This document shows, in pieces, positions 26,635 to 36,287 of a stretch of 64,000 bases of DNA (position 1 is the first letter of the stretch; each line of letters opens with the position of its first letter). Origin of the DNA: Chondromyces crocatus (GTDB taxonomy: Bacteria > Myxococcota_A > Polyangia > Polyangiales > Polyangiaceae); assembly GCF_001189295.1 (NCBI RefSeq), contig NZ_CP012159.1, forward strand, positions 7,681,001 through 7,745,000, read 5' to 3'. Under the pieces are notes generated by a model. That model worked only from the letters and a program-made list of their open reading frames with translations, was not told the DNA's origin and ran no database searches. Position numbers and translations under genes: made by a program.

Positions 26635-28379
26635 GCGGCAACGCGACCGCGCGGCTCGGCGCCTGGCCGACGCCGACCGAGCCCGAGAGCGGGGCCTATG
26701 GATCGCCCGGGAGCGACAAGACGGAGCGGTCTCCCGACTCGCCCCAGAAGGTGGGCCCGGCGCGGGGAATTCCGGCTCCGGGCGAGTGGATCGCCGGTCG
26801 TTACCGGGTCGAGCACGTGCTCGCGCGCGGGGGGATGGGCGTCGTGGTGGAGGCGGAGCACGCGCTGCTCGGCAAGCGGGTGGCCGTGAAGCTGCTCCTC
26901 CAGGACGTGGCGGCCGACAAGAACGCGCTGCAGCGGTTCCTGGACGAGGCGCGGATCGCGGCGCAGCTGCCCGGGGACCACATCGCGCGGGCGCTCGATT
27001 TCGGGCGCACCGACGCGGGCGATGCGTACCTGGTGATGGAGCTGCTCGTGGGGCGGGATCTGGAGGCCGAGCTGCGGCGAAGGCGTCGGCTGCCGCTGCA
27101 GGAGGCGGTCGACTACATCCTGCAAGCGTGCGAGGGGGTGGCCGAGGCGCACACGCTCGGGCTGGTACACCGCGATCTGAAGCCGGCAAACCTGTTCCTC
27201 ACGCGGCGCCGGGATGGGTCGGCGCTGATCAAGGTGCTGGACTTCGGGATCTCCAAGCGAACGCTCGGGGGTGCGCCGCTCACGCTCACGAACCGGAGCG
27301 CGGCGTGCGGGACGCCGGCGTACATGGCCCCGGAGCAGATGATGCCGGTCGCGCCGGTCGATGCGCGGTGCGATCAGCATGCGCTCGCCGTGGTGCTGTT
27401 CGAGCTGATCACCGGGCGCCGTGTGTTCTCCGCGGACAACCTGGGGCTTCTCGCGGTGCAGATCCTCGACGAGCCGGCACCGCGGCTCTCGGTGGCGTTT
27501 CCGGGTGTGCCAGCAGGGCTGGACGTGGCGATCGCGCGGGCGCTCGCGAAGTCGCCCGCAGAGCGCTTCCCCGATCTGGCCGGGTTCGCGCAGGCCATCG
27601 CGCCGTTCGGTGGGCCAGGAGCCGATGCGTCGGCGAGGAACGTGGCGCAGGTGCTGGAAGGCGCAGCGTCGAGCCGGAACGTCGTCGCGACGGGGCCCGG
27701 CTGGAACCGGGCGGGAGGTACGAACACACTGCCTGTGTCGAGCGGTGGCAAGGGGCTGCGGCGCGCGGTGGTGCTCTCGGGGGGTCGCGGCGATGTGGTG
27801 CCCACGCCGGGGGGGGTGCTGGCGCAAGAGGCGCCCACGCCCAGGGTCCGGCGAGGGCAGGGGCTGCAGCGGAGCTCCACGGGGGCAGCCGTGGTGATGC
27901 TGGTGACGGGAGCCCTTTTGATCGCGCTGATCGCGGGGCTGAAGTCGATGAGCGCGGGGCCCACGCCCCCTTCGGCCACGGCGGCGACGGGCCTCGCACG
28001 CGCGGTCCGGCGCGCGGGTGCGCTTCAGAAAGCGACGACGACGTCGGCCGCGCGGCTCTCCACGACGGCGGTTTCCGACGACAGGGGCTCGTCGGTACTT
28101 CACGAGGAGCAGCGTCAGGAGGAGCAGCGTCACGAGAATCAGCGTGAGGAGTCCGCGCGCACGGCGACGGCTGAAGCGCGTCAGGCAGCTCGGCGCGCTC
28201 GTGTGGCACCGCCCGGGGGCACGCCGGCGCACGCAGGGCTCAAGGGTCAGCGGGCAGCGGGAGCGTCGTTCCCCGCTCCGGCAGCCACCTCGCAAGGTCA
28301 TGGCTCGACGGGGGCGGAGTCCCCGGCGGCACGGCAAGGAACACCGCAGAGCGCTCGGGAGGTGTTTGGTGACAGGTGA
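26631..28379 (+). CDS. Membrane-anchored Ser/Thr protein kinase
   Basis: A 582-residue Hanks-type kinase. The P-loop is LARGGMGVVVEA near residue 65, VAVKLLL near 86, HRDLKPANL near 181, LDFGISK near 205 and MAPEQ near 233, so all catalytic residues are present. A transmembrane segment lies near residues 420-440 (AVVMLVTGALLIALIAGL). The external tail has Glu/Gln/His-rich EEQRQEEQRHENQ-type repeats and is otherwise Ala/Pro/Gly-rich without a domain I recognise. It starts with GTG inside the lipoprotein stop codon and overlaps the following TPR-type gene by about 11 bases. The three genes thus form one coupled unit parallel to the kinase-TPR/PEGA pair upstream. Confidence 0.9.
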   Translation: MSGNATARLGAWPTPTEPESGAYGSPGSDKTERSPDSPQKVGPARGIPAPGEWIAGRYRVEHVLARGGMGVVVEAEHALLGKRVAVKLLLQDVAADKNALQRFLDEARIAAQLPGDHIARALDFGRTDAGDAYLVMELLVGRDLEAELRRRRRLPLQEAVDYILQACEGVAEAHTLGLVHRDLKPANLFLTRRRDGSALIKVLDFGISKRTLGGAPLTLTNRSAACGTPAYMAPEQMMPVAPVDARCDQHALAVVLFELITGRRVFSADNLGLLAVQILDEPAPRLSVAFPGVPAGLDVAIARALAKSPAERFPDLAGFAQAIAPFGGPGADASARNVAQVLEGAASSRNVVATGPGWNRAGGTNTLPVSSGGKGLRRAVVLSGGRGDVVPTPGGVLAQEAPTPRVRRGQGLQRSSTGAAVVMLVTGALLIALIAGLKSMSAGPTPPSATAATGLARAVRRAGALQKATTTSAARLSTTAVSDDRGSSVLHEEQRQEEQRHENQREESARTATAEARQAARRARVAPPGGTPAHAGLKGQRAAGASFPAPAATSQGHGSTGAESPAARQGTPQSAREVFGDR

Positions 28380-29394
28380 CTCCCGACGCTCCTTCTCGCT
28401 CGGCATCACCCTCGCCCTCATGCTGTCGGGGATGAGCGCGGCGGCGGCCGAGCCCCCCCGCGGTCAGGCGCGCGAAGAGAGAGACACCCGGTCCGCGGCC
28501 GCCGTCTCCCGCGCGGAGGACCTCTTCGCCGAGGGACGGACGCTCTACGACGCAGGGCTGTTCCAGGAGGCCTGCGCGAAGCTCGCCGAGAGCCAGGAAC
28601 TCGATCCTCGCGTCGGGACCGAGGGGTTGCTCGCGTCCTGTCGCGAGCAGGAAGGGAAGCTCGCGACGGCGTACCGTGGGTATCTGTCCACCGAGCAGCG
28701 GGCGCTTCTGTCAGGGGATCCGCGCGGTCAGTTCGCCGCGGAGCGCGCCTCGGCGCTCGCTCCTCGGGTGCCGAAGCTGACGATCCGGGTGGTCGATCCA
28801 GCGCCGGGGCTCCAGGTGACGCTGAACGGCGATCGCGTCCCGACGAGCGCGCTGAGCGCAAAGACATTGCTCGATCCAGGAACGGCGGTGATCGAGGCCA
28901 CGGCGCCGGGTCGGAAGCCGTTCTCGGCCACGGTGCAGATGACGTCCGGAGAGCACAAGGTCGTCGCCATCCCGGCCCTCGCGCCGCGGCAGGTGGCGGC
29001 ACAGCCAGGGCCGGTGGCGGAGAAGCGAGGCTCGACCGGGACGAGCCCGCGCAAGCTGGTGGGCTGGACGGTCGGTGCCATCGGGCTCGCCGGAATCGGT
29101 GTCGGGACCGGCCTGGGCGTGCTCGCGTTCACGCAGCGCTCCGCGTCGAACGAGTACTGCGGCCCGTCCAATCGCTGCGCGCCCGAGGGCGGCGCGCTCC
29201 GCGACGAGGCGCGCGTCACGGCCAATGTGGCCACCGCCTCGTTCGCCGCCGGGCTCGCTGGTGTCGGGGTCGGCGCGCTGCTCGTGCTGCTCCCTGAGCC
29301 GCGCACCGAGCGTTCCACCGGGAGCTTCCGCCCACAGCTCGTGCCCGTCGCAGGGCCGACCAGCGGCGGCGCGGTGCTGCGCGGTCGCTTCTGA
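28369..29394 (+). CDS. Secreted TPR/PEGA-like envelope protein
   Basis: A 341-residue protein from GTG 28369 with a signal peptide (cleavage near SAAAAE, about residue 24). A TPR-like helical region (AEDLFAEGRTLYDAGLFQEACAKLAES) and a PEGA-like beta domain (about 135-200, LTIRVVDPAPGLQVTLNGD) follow. Near the C-terminus two hydrophobic Gly/Val-rich segments (about 225-250 and 280-300) flank a Cys-containing loop. The layout repeats that of the protein encoded at 24785-25849, so the kinase-TPR pair appears to have been duplicated and diverged. The start is not certain, since the frame is open further upstream inside the kinase gene. Confidence 0.72.
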   Translation: MTGDSRRSFSLGITLALMLSGMSAAAAEPPRGQAREERDTRSAAAVSRAEDLFAEGRTLYDAGLFQEACAKLAESQELDPRVGTEGLLASCREQEGKLATAYRGYLSTEQRALLSGDPRGQFAAERASALAPRVPKLTIRVVDPAPGLQVTLNGDRVPTSALSAKTLLDPGTAVIEATAPGRKPFSATVQMTSGEHKVVAIPALAPRQVAAQPGPVAEKRGSTGTSPRKLVGWTVGAIGLAGIGVGTGLGVLAFTQRSASNEYCGPSNRCAPEGGALRDEARVTANVATASFAAGLAGVGVGALLVLLPEPRTERSTGSFRPQLVPVAGPTSGGAVLRGRF

Positions 29395-29473
29395 CCGGCG
29401 CTCCCTCGCTCCTGGCTCCTCTGGTAGGCTGGCCATCTTCGACGGATCCATCATCATCGAGGGTGGAGGGGCG

Positions 29474-32071
29474 ATGAGCGAAGACGAGGTGCTGCGACGG
29501 CAGCTCGAGGAGGCGCGACGGGAGGTGGCGCGGCTCCAGGACGAGCTCTCGCGGCTGCGCGAGGCGTCGTCATCACCCGGCTCCGAAGCGCCGACGGAGG
29601 GGGGGCCCGCGCTGCTCGGCGCCATGATGCAGACGAGCATCGCGGCGATCACCGTGCTCGACACGAAGGGGCGCCTCGTCTTCGCCAATGGTCGGGCCAA
29701 GGAGATCCTCGGCGCCACGCCGGAGGAGCTCCTGCACCGCACGTACGACTCGCCGTCATGGCGGTGCGGGACGCTCGACGGGAGCCCGTGGCGCGACGAG
29801 ATGTCGCCCTTCGTCCAGGTGATGCGCAGCGGGAAGAGCGTGTTCGATGTGCGGCATGCCATCGAGCTGCCCGATGGTCGCCACAAGCTGCTCTCCATCA
29901 ACGGGGCGCCGCTCTGTGACGCGCGAGGGGACGTCACGGGGGTGGTGTTCTCGATCAACGACATCACCCGCCGCGTGCGGATGGAGCAGGCGCTCCAGCA
30001 CATCGTGCAGAGCACCGCGTCGACGGGGTATGCGTACATCGAGTCGCTCGTGCGCGCGCTCGCGGAGACGCTCGAGGTGCGGTGCGCGTACGTGGTCGAG
30101 CTGGTCGAGCCAGGGAGAGACCGTGTGCGCCATGTGGCGGCGTGGCTCGATGGGGCGCCAGCGAGCGGCTTCGACTTCCCGCTGGCCGGGCGCCCCTGCG
30201 CCGAGGTGGTGGAGCCCCGGCTCCGGTTCCACCGCAGCGGCGTCGCGGCGCTCTTTCCTCGAGACGAGCGGCTCACGGCCCTGTCCATGGAGAGCTACCT
30301 GGGGGTCCCGCTGCTCTCGTCATCCCAGCAGGTGCTGGGGGTGATGGCGCTGCTCGACAGCAAGCCCCTCGACGAGTCGCTGCGGCCAGAGACGATGCTC
30401 CAGCTCTTCGCCGACAAGGTCGCGGCCGAGATGGAGCGCAAGCGCGTCGAGGACGAGGTGCGCCGCAGCGATACGCGCTTGCGTGAGGCCGCGCGCGTCG
30501 CGAGCCTGGGGATCTGGGAGTGGGATCTCACCACGAACGTCGTGCAGTGGTCCGAGGAAATGTGCGCGATCCATGGGCTCTCGCCGTCGGCGCTCACGGG
30601 ACAGGCGAACGACTACCTGGAGCGCATCCACCCCGAAGATCGCCCCGAGCAGCTCCGGCTGCTCCGGGAGCTGCTCGAAGCCGCGACGAGCGAAGCCCAG
30701 AGCGCGAGCTGGGGCGATGGGCAGGAGATCACGCCGGGGGGCACGGCGGAGTTCAGGGTCGTACGGCCCGACGGGGCCACGCGGACGGTGGCGGGACACG
30801 CGATGCTGACCCTCGGCCCGGATGGCAAGCCGCAGCGGCTGCTGGGGACGCTGCTCGACCTCACCGAGCAGAAGCAAGCCGAGGAGGAGCGGGCACAGCT
30901 CCGAGCGCAGCTCGTGCAGGCGCAGAAGATGGAGAGCATCGGGCGGCTCGCGGGAGGCGTGGCCCATGATTTCAACAACCTGCTCACGGCCATCCTCTGC
31001 TGCGCGGAACTCGGGCTGCAGCAAGGGCGCTGCGACGACCGCGCTCGGGAGTATTTCCAGCAGATCACCGAGGCGGCCGGTCGAGGGGCCCGGCTGACGG
31101 GGCAGCTGCTCGCGTTCGCACGGAAGCAGGTGCTGGAGCCGCGGGTGCTCGATCTCAACGAGCTGGTCGAGCACGCGATCGAGATGCTGCGCCGCTTGAT
31201 CGGGGAGGACGTCGAGATCGTGTGGCTCCCGGCGCGGCGGGTCGGTCGGGTGAAGGGTGATCCGGGGCAGCTCGAGCAGATGCTGGTGAACCTCGTGGTC
31301 AACGCGCGGGACGCGATACCGAGCGGTGGCAAGGTGACCATCGAGACGGCCGACGTGACGCTCTCCGACGACTACGCGCGGCGTCGCGCCGAGGTCGATC
31401 CCGGCGACTACGTGATGCTGACGGTGACCGATACGGGGACGGGGATCGCCCCGGAGCTGCTCTCGATGATCTTCGAGCCGTTCTTCACCACGAAGGAGGC
31501 CGGCAAGGGGACAGGGCTTGGGCTGTCCACGTGCTACGGGATCGCGAAGCAGCACCGGGGGCACATCGCGGTCTACAGCGAGCCGGAGCGCGGGGCGTCG
31601 TTCCGTGTCTATCTCCCGCGGGTCGAGCAGACCATGACGGCGCCCGAGGCCCGCTCCGACGTCGCGCGTGAGGTGGCGGGGACCGAGACCGTCCTCGTCG
31701 TGGAGGACTACGGCCCCGTGCGGGTCATGGTGCGGTCACTGTTCGGAGACCTGGGCTACAACGTGCTGGTCGCGACCGACGGCGAGGAGGCGCTGCGGGT
31801 GGCGCGGGCGCACGCGGGGCAGATCCACATCCTGGTCACCGACGTGATCATGCCCCGGATGGGCGGGAAGGAGCTCGCCGCCACGCTGGTCGAGGAGCGC
31901 CCTGGCCTCCGCGTCCTCTACACGTCGGGGTACACCGAGAACGCGATCGTGCACCACGGCATGCTCAAGCCCGGCATCGCCTTCATCCCCAAGCCCTACC
32001 GGCCATCGGAGCTGGCAGAGCGGGTTCGCTCCCTGCTCGACGACCCGGGGGCTGTGCGGCGGGGCTCCTGA
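29474..32071 (+). CDS. Hybrid sensor histidine kinase (PAS-GAF-PAS-HisKA-HATPase-REC)
   Basis: An 865-residue cytoplasmic kinase with no transmembrane segment. A coiled coil (residues 5-30) is followed by PAS 1 (about 50-175), a GAF-type domain (about 185-320), PAS 2 (about 340-470), HisKA with phospho-acceptor His in [13 protein letters not shown] near residue 497, HATPase ([16 protein letters not shown] and [16 protein letters not shown]), and a C-terminal receiver domain (about 735-855) with phospho-acceptor Asp in [12 protein letters not shown]. The start at ATG 29474 follows a GGTGGAGGGG ribosome site. The architecture suits a soluble phosphorelay sensor of small molecules or redox state. 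No separate partner regulator is adjacent. Confidence 0.92.
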   Translation: MSEDEVLRRQLEEARREVARLQDELSRLREASSSPGSEAPTEGGPALLGAMMQTSIAAITVLDTKGRLVFANGRAKEILGATPEELLHRTYDSPSWRCGTLDGSPWRDEMSPFVQVMRSGKSVFDVRHAIELPDGRHKLLSINGAPLCDARGDVTGVVFSINDITRRVRMEQALQHIVQSTASTGYAYIESLVRALAETLEVRCAYVVELVEPGRDRVRHVAAWLDGAPASGFDFPLAGRPCAEVVEPRLRFHRSGVAALFPRDERLTALSMESYLGVPLLSSSQQVLGVMALLDSKPLDESLRPETMLQLFADKVAAEMERKRVEDEVRRSDTRLREAARVASLGIWEWDLTTNVVQWSEEMCAIHGLSPSALTGQANDYLERIHPEDRPEQLRLLRELLEAATSEAQSASWGDGQEITPGGTAEFRVVRPDGATRTVAGHAMLTLGPDGKPQRLLGTLLDLTEQKQAEEERAQLRAQLVQAQKMESIGRLAGGVAHDFNNLLTAILCCAELGLQQGRCDDRAREYFQQITEAAGRGARLTGQLLAFARKQVLEPRVLDLNELVEHAIEMLRRLIGEDVEIVWLPARRVGRVKGDPGQLEQMLVNLVVNARDAIPSGGKVTIETADVTLSDDYARRRAEVDPGDYVMLTVTDTGTGIAPELLSMIFEPFFTTKEAGKGTGLGLSTCYGIAKQHRGHIAVYSEPERGASFRVYLPRVEQTMTAPEARSDVAREVAGTETVLVVEDYGPVRVMVRSLFGDLGYNVLVATDGEEALRVARAHAGQIHILVTDVIMPRMGGKELAATLVEERPGLRVLYTSGYTENAIVHHGMLKPGIAFIPKPYRPSELAERVRSLLDDPGAVRRGS

Positions 32072-32096
32072 GCGACCCCTCTCGGCGCAGGCGGCG

Positions 32097-33737
32097 TCAG
32101 TCGCACACGGCGCCGATGGTGCCGGTGAGGCTGCCCGAGGTGGCGGAGAGGTACATGCCGGAAAAGACGTTGCTCTGGGCCACGCCGTTCGCATTGGCGG
32201 GCATGCACCAGATCTGGATGTCCGAGGGGGCCTCGCCCGTCTCGACGTTGAAGTCGAGGGGCCCGGAAGCACCGTTGAAATCGATGGATTCGCCGCGCCC
32301 GAGCAAGCTGAAGGTGGTGCTGAGCGAATCGACGCCAGCGTTCACCAGCTGGCCGGGTGGGACCATCTTTGCGAGGCCGCTCGCCAGCTCGTGGCCGGTG
32401 GGCTGGGCTGCGCCGCTGGCGACGGTGCTGTAGGCGAGGAGGTAGGCCGCGTCGTACGCGCCAGCCGCACCGAAGACGTCAGGGCTCGTGCCGTCCTGGA
32501 ACTGGGTGTTGTACGCGCCACGGAAGACGTTGAAGCGCGGGTTGGTCGTCCCGGGGATCGTCCCGGTGATCCGTCGCCGGAGCTGGGCATCGTCCTTGAC
32601 GACGGAGCTCCAGAGCTGGGGGATCACCCCGCCGTCCGACAGCACATAGCGTGGCCTGTAGGAGACGCTCTGCCATCCGGCCTCGATCGGCGCCATCACA
32701 TCGAGGACGCTCTCGCGCGTGCCGAAGGCGAAGATGATGTGCGGCTCCATGTCGAGCATGGCCTGGATGGCCGCCGCATACTTCGGCGGGTTCTGGGCAG
32801 CGTTGTCGGGATCGCCATAGTCGAAGCGCTGGTAGAAGCCGTTGTTCGAGACAGCGAGCGCGGGAGCGTCGTTGAGCTGGAGAGCAATCTCCACGGCCCT
32901 TCCCAGCCCGCTCCCGTAGGCGTCTCCCTTGTGCACGATGGCGAACCGCAGTTTGTCGCCCGCCTGCATCGAGAGCTGCTGGCGCACCGAGTCCTGGATG
33001 GTCTGCGCATAGAGGGTGAGCGCTTCGGCCTGGTAGATGTCGGAGGGGGCCGTGCGCCAGACGAGGCCGTCGTCGGCCAGATCGGTGATGGCCACGCTCG
33101 TGGACGAGGGCGAGATCACCAGTGTCCCTCCCGGGATGGTGGCCTCGGTGGCCATCTTGATGGTGATGCCGCTGAAGGCAGCCCCGACGATCGCAGGGAC
33201 CCCGAGCGAGACGAGGTGCTTGGCAGCGGTGACGGCCGTATCGGCGTCGCTGTCGTCGTTGCATCCCACGAAGGCGAGAGGGCGACGCGCCGACTTCCCG
33301 GGGGCGGGCGGGAGACCATTGGCCGTCTGCCCGATCTCCCTCAGCGCGAGCCGCACGGCGTTGGTGATCAGTCGCCCCTTCTCCGCGGCCTCTCCCTCCG
33401 TCGGCACCACGACGCCGAACAGGATGGCGTCCTCTTTTGCGTAGTCTCCCTCGACGACCGTGCACTCAGGAGAGCGCATGTCGATGCACACGCCGTCCGC
33501 CACCTTGCAGGCGTGGTAGGGACCGAGCTGCTCCACGCACTGCTGGTGGGTGGAGCAGGCCGGCTCGGAGCACACTTTCTCGGCCGAGCACACCGTGCCA
33601 GGAAAGCTCGAGCAGTCTGAATCGGTCGAGCACTGCTCCGCGCTGCGATCGATGATGAACGTGCAGGAAGGCAGCGAAAGCCCGAGGGCGAGCGCGATGA
33701 TCCTGCTTCCGAGCTTCATGGCACGTGTTCCCTTCAT
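32097..33737 (-). CDS. Lipoprotein with type-1 periplasmic ligand-binding fold
   Basis: A 546-residue lipoprotein: signal MKLGSRIIALALGLSLPSC, then an N-terminal Cys-rich section (about residues 30-90, four to five Cys pairs), then a Leu/Ile/Val-binding-like domain to the C-terminus. Supporting segments are ILFGVVVPTEGEAAEKG, VPAIVGAAFSGITIKMATE, GGTLVISPSSTSVAITDL and GAYDAAYLLAYS. Such domains bind amino acids or small molecules, but no ABC permease is present, so it may be a receptor-like sensor. The start at ATG 33737 overlaps the cytochrome stop (ATGA). An internal ATG at 33719 is the alternative. It is the last gene of a three-gene operon. Confidence 0.78.
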   Translation of the reverse strand: MKGTRAMKLGSRIIALALGLSLPSCTFIIDRSAEQCSTDSDCSSFPGTVCSAEKVCSEPACSTHQQCVEQLGPYHACKVADGVCIDMRSPECTVVEGDYAKEDAILFGVVVPTEGEAAEKGRLITNAVRLALREIGQTANGLPPAPGKSARRPLAFVGCNDDSDADTAVTAAKHLVSLGVPAIVGAAFSGITIKMATEATIPGGTLVISPSSTSVAITDLADDGLVWRTAPSDIYQAEALTLYAQTIQDSVRQQLSMQAGDKLRFAIVHKGDAYGSGLGRAVEIALQLNDAPALAVSNNGFYQRFDYGDPDNAAQNPPKYAAAIQAMLDMEPHIIFAFGTRESVLDVMAPIEAGWQSVSYRPRYVLSDGGVIPQLWSSVVKDDAQLRRRITGTIPGTTNPRFNVFRGAYNTQFQDGTSPDVFGAAGAYDAAYLLAYSTVASGAAQPTGHELASGLAKMVPPGQLVNAGVDSLSTTFSLLGRGESIDFNGASGPLDFNVETGEAPSDIQIWCMPANANGVAQSNVFSGMYLSATSGSLTGTIGAVCD

Positions 33738-34879
33738 GGCATCACTCCGCACCCTGGCGGATCCATGGCCGCTATCCACGCGCTGGTCAGCGCGATGCCC
33801 GCCTGATCGGGCATGCGGTTGGTCAGCTCGGGCATCTTGATCTCCGGATTCGTGGAGCTCATCCGGAATATCATGATGCTGTTCTCGGGGTGACCTGGCT
33901 CGATGTCGTACGTGTGCCCCCCGGTCCCCGCCCCCGCCGCGACGGAGATCTTGCAGATGCCGTTCTGGAGGGGTGTACGCTCCCACTCCAGAAGTACCAG
34001 CCCGCTGGGACCTCCAGCGCCACCAGGTCGGTGGCAATGGGAGCAGTTGGCGTGCAGGTACGCTCGGGCACGATCGTCGAGGGGCTCATTCCCCTTCGGG
34101 TCGGCGAAGGCAGGGAGGGACGCGGGGGGCGGGAGGTCCCCGGCGAAGAGCCCCTGCTCGGCGAAGAACTCGAGCTGGTTCCGCGTCCCCTCTGGCGTGC
34201 CCACGTCGTGGTTGAGCTGTGGCGTGATCAGGCCGAGTAGCACGACATTCTCGTCGCGTTGGTGGCAGCTCTTGCACTGGTTGGTGTTGGGGACGACATA
34301 CTGGGTCTGACCCGCGACGCCCTGCTCGTCGACGTACGCGATGTCGACGCGGCCCCCCGCGACGTGTCGCTTCGCTTCGGTCTGCTCGTCATTCCAGAGG
34401 TAGGTGTGGGGAACCCAGCCGTCCTCGCCCAGGATGAGCAGGCGGGTCTCGACGATGCGGGCAGGCCCCTCGGGCGCGCGCTGGTCCAGCGAGAAGAAGA
34501 AGGTCTTGATGATGATCGTTCCCAGGGGGAACTCCCAGTCTTCAACCTCTCTCAGCTCGATGCGCTCGCCCTCGGGCAGGACGATGAACCGCCCCTTCTC
34601 GGCGTGATCGGCCCACAGGGGCGAGAGCACGTCGTAAGGGACGACGCCCGCCCTGGGCTGCAGCTCCGCCATGTTCCCTTCGAAGAAGCCATACTCCGAG
34701 AGGGTGTCGTAGGGGATCTCTCCCGTGGGCTCAGGCTCGGTCTCGGTGGTGGTCGTGGTGGTCGTGGTGGTCGTGGTGCCCGACGTCGACGGTCCACTCT
34801 CCTCGCCACCGCAGGTCATCGAGGCGAGCGCGAGCCCAAGGGCGAGCGTGATGCGCTCAGTCGATCGGGAGAGGCTCAT
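33734..34879 (-). CDS. SO2930-family diheme c-type cytochrome lipoprotein
   Basis: A 381-residue protein with a lipoprotein signal (LALASMTC, Cys near residue 23) and a Thr-rich stretch of eleven threonines after it. Two CxxCH haem motifs are present: CKSCH near residue 201 and CSHCH near 281. The rest carries conserved parts of the SO2930 family (PYDVLSPLWADHAEKGRFIVLPEG, WEFPLGTIIIKTFFF, ETRLLI, PQLNHDV). Members of this family are generally encoded next to a parallel beta-helix protein, exactly as here. They are thought to be outer-membrane or periplasmic electron carriers of unknown pathway. It overlaps the upstream gene by 23 bases and the downstream one by 4. Confidence 0.88.
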   Translation of the reverse strand: MSLSRSTERITLALGLALASMTCGGEESGPSTSGTTTTTTTTTTTETEPEPTGEIPYDTLSEYGFFEGNMAELQPRAGVVPYDVLSPLWADHAEKGRFIVLPEGERIELREVEDWEFPLGTIIIKTFFFSLDQRAPEGPARIVETRLLILGEDGWVPHTYLWNDEQTEAKRHVAGGRVDIAYVDEQGVAGQTQYVVPNTNQCKSCHQRDENVVLLGLITPQLNHDVGTPEGTRNQLEFFAEQGLFAGDLPPPASLPAFADPKGNEPLDDRARAYLHANCSHCHRPGGAGGPSGLVLLEWERTPLQNGICKISVAAGAGTGGHTYDIEPGHPENSIMIFRMSSTNPEIKMPELTNRMPDQAGIALTSAWIAAMDPPGCGVMP

Positions 34880-36170
34880 AGGTGCACGCCACCTCGTCGA
34901 GATCCGTGCTCGAAACGGGGAAGTCGTTGCAGTAGTTGAAGTTCAGGTAGCTCGACGTCTCGCTCGAGACGCAGTTGGTGAGGTGCCCGTCGTCGACCGC
35001 TGCCGCATCGATGCACCCGTCCCAGAGGACGTTCGGGATGGGCCTGGTGACCGTCACCGAGGCGATGAGCGGCGCAGGGTCCTGACCATTGTCGGTATAG
35101 GTATTGTCGTGCACGTAGTTCCCCTGGGGGAACTTGTCGTACTGGGGATCGTTCGGCATCCCGAAGAGGATGTTGAGGTAGCTGACCACCAGCACGGCGG
35201 CGGAGCGGTTGCCGCTCAGGGTGTTGCCATGGATCTCGTTGTCGTCCGACGCGAGGATCATGATGCCGATGCCAGGCGGGACCTTGGCCACGGTGGTCCC
35301 TGGAACGCCGAAGTTGTCGAGGTTGTTGTTCTCGACGCGGTTCTCGAAGACGTTCACGCGCTTGCCGTCGAGCACCGGCAGCCCGGGGAGGTTGAACACG
35401 AGGATGCCGGCGGTGTTGTCGTGCGCGTAGTTGTTTCGAACGAGCGCGTCCGTCGAGTTCTCGATCTCGATGCCGGCGACGTTGCCGAAGGCCTCGGAGT
35501 CGACGACGCGGATCCGCTCGGACTGGCCGACGTAGATGCCAGCGTCACGCGCCCCCTTCACCACGCAGTTCTCGATGACGACGTCGGTCGAGCTGACGGG
35601 ATAGAGGCCATACGCGCCGTTCTCCACGGCCGCATCGGCGTCCCACCGCACGGCGACGTTACGGAACGTGATCCCGGCGACACCGTTCGCGCGAATGCCG
35701 TCGCCTGGCGGGTTGATGACGGCGAGAGACTCGACGGTCACCTGATTGGACTGGATCAAGACGCCATTGGCGCCCACGTCCTGCTCCGTGAAATCGAGGA
35801 CGGTCTCGTCGCGCCCTGCCCCCTTCAGCGTGACTCCCTGAACCGAGAGGCTCAGCTCATTGGTGAACGCGAACTTCCCGGCGCTGAAGCAGACGGTGCT
35901 GTCGACCTCCGCCATGATCAGCGCGGTCTGGACGGCGGCCTCGTCATCCACGCCTGCGCGAAGCAAGACGTCACACCCCGGCGGGAGAGCCGACTCGCCA
36001 CCTTCGCCCCCCGAGCCGCCCGTGCCTCCAGCGCCACCGCTGCTGGTGTCACCGCCCGAGCCCCCCGCCCCATCGTCGCCGCAAGCTGCACCGATGACGC
36101 CGAGCGACGCGAGGAGAAGGGCCGCGCCCGCGGCCCGAGTACACCCGTAAAACAGCCTTCTCGTTTGCAT
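34857..36170 (-). CDS. Parallel beta-helix repeat lipoprotein (partner of SO2930 cytochrome)
   Basis: A 437-residue protein with a lipoprotein signal (LGVIGAAC, Cys near residue 30) and a Gly/Ser-rich spacer (about 35-58). A right-handed parallel beta-helix follows with repeated rungs such as GITFRNVAVRW, VVIENCVVKGARDAGIYVG, IRVVDSEAFGNVAGIEIENS and ALVRNNYAHDNTAGILVFN, then ASDDNEIHGNTLSGN. The C-terminal 90 residues form a non-repeat cap with several Cys. The family is linked by genome context to SO2930 cytochromes, and the two genes here overlap. The biochemical role is unknown. Pectate-lyase-like catalytic residues are not evident, so I do not call it an enzyme. Confidence 0.85.
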   Translation of the reverse strand: MQTRRLFYGCTRAAGAALLLASLGVIGAACGDDGAGGSGGDTSSGGAGGTGGSGGEGGESALPPGCDVLLRAGVDDEAAVQTALIMAEVDSTVCFSAGKFAFTNELSLSVQGVTLKGAGRDETVLDFTEQDVGANGVLIQSNQVTVESLAVINPPGDGIRANGVAGITFRNVAVRWDADAAVENGAYGLYPVSSTDVVIENCVVKGARDAGIYVGQSERIRVVDSEAFGNVAGIEIENSTDALVRNNYAHDNTAGILVFNLPGLPVLDGKRVNVFENRVENNNLDNFGVPGTTVAKVPPGIGIMILASDDNEIHGNTLSGNRSAAVLVVSYLNILFGMPNDPQYDKFPQGNYVHDNTYTDNGQDPAPLIASVTVTRPIPNVLWDGCIDAAAVDDGHLTNCVSSETSSYLNFNYCNDFPVSSTDLDEVACTYEPLPID

Positions 36171-36287
36171 CCAGACAAGCTACCGGACGTCTCGGCAGAC
36201 TGTCCATCGCGAGCACCCGCGCCGCGCGGCTCGACGTCCCAGGTCGGCGCCGCCCTCGCAGGACGAGCGGCGCGTCCGTCGGCTCGA

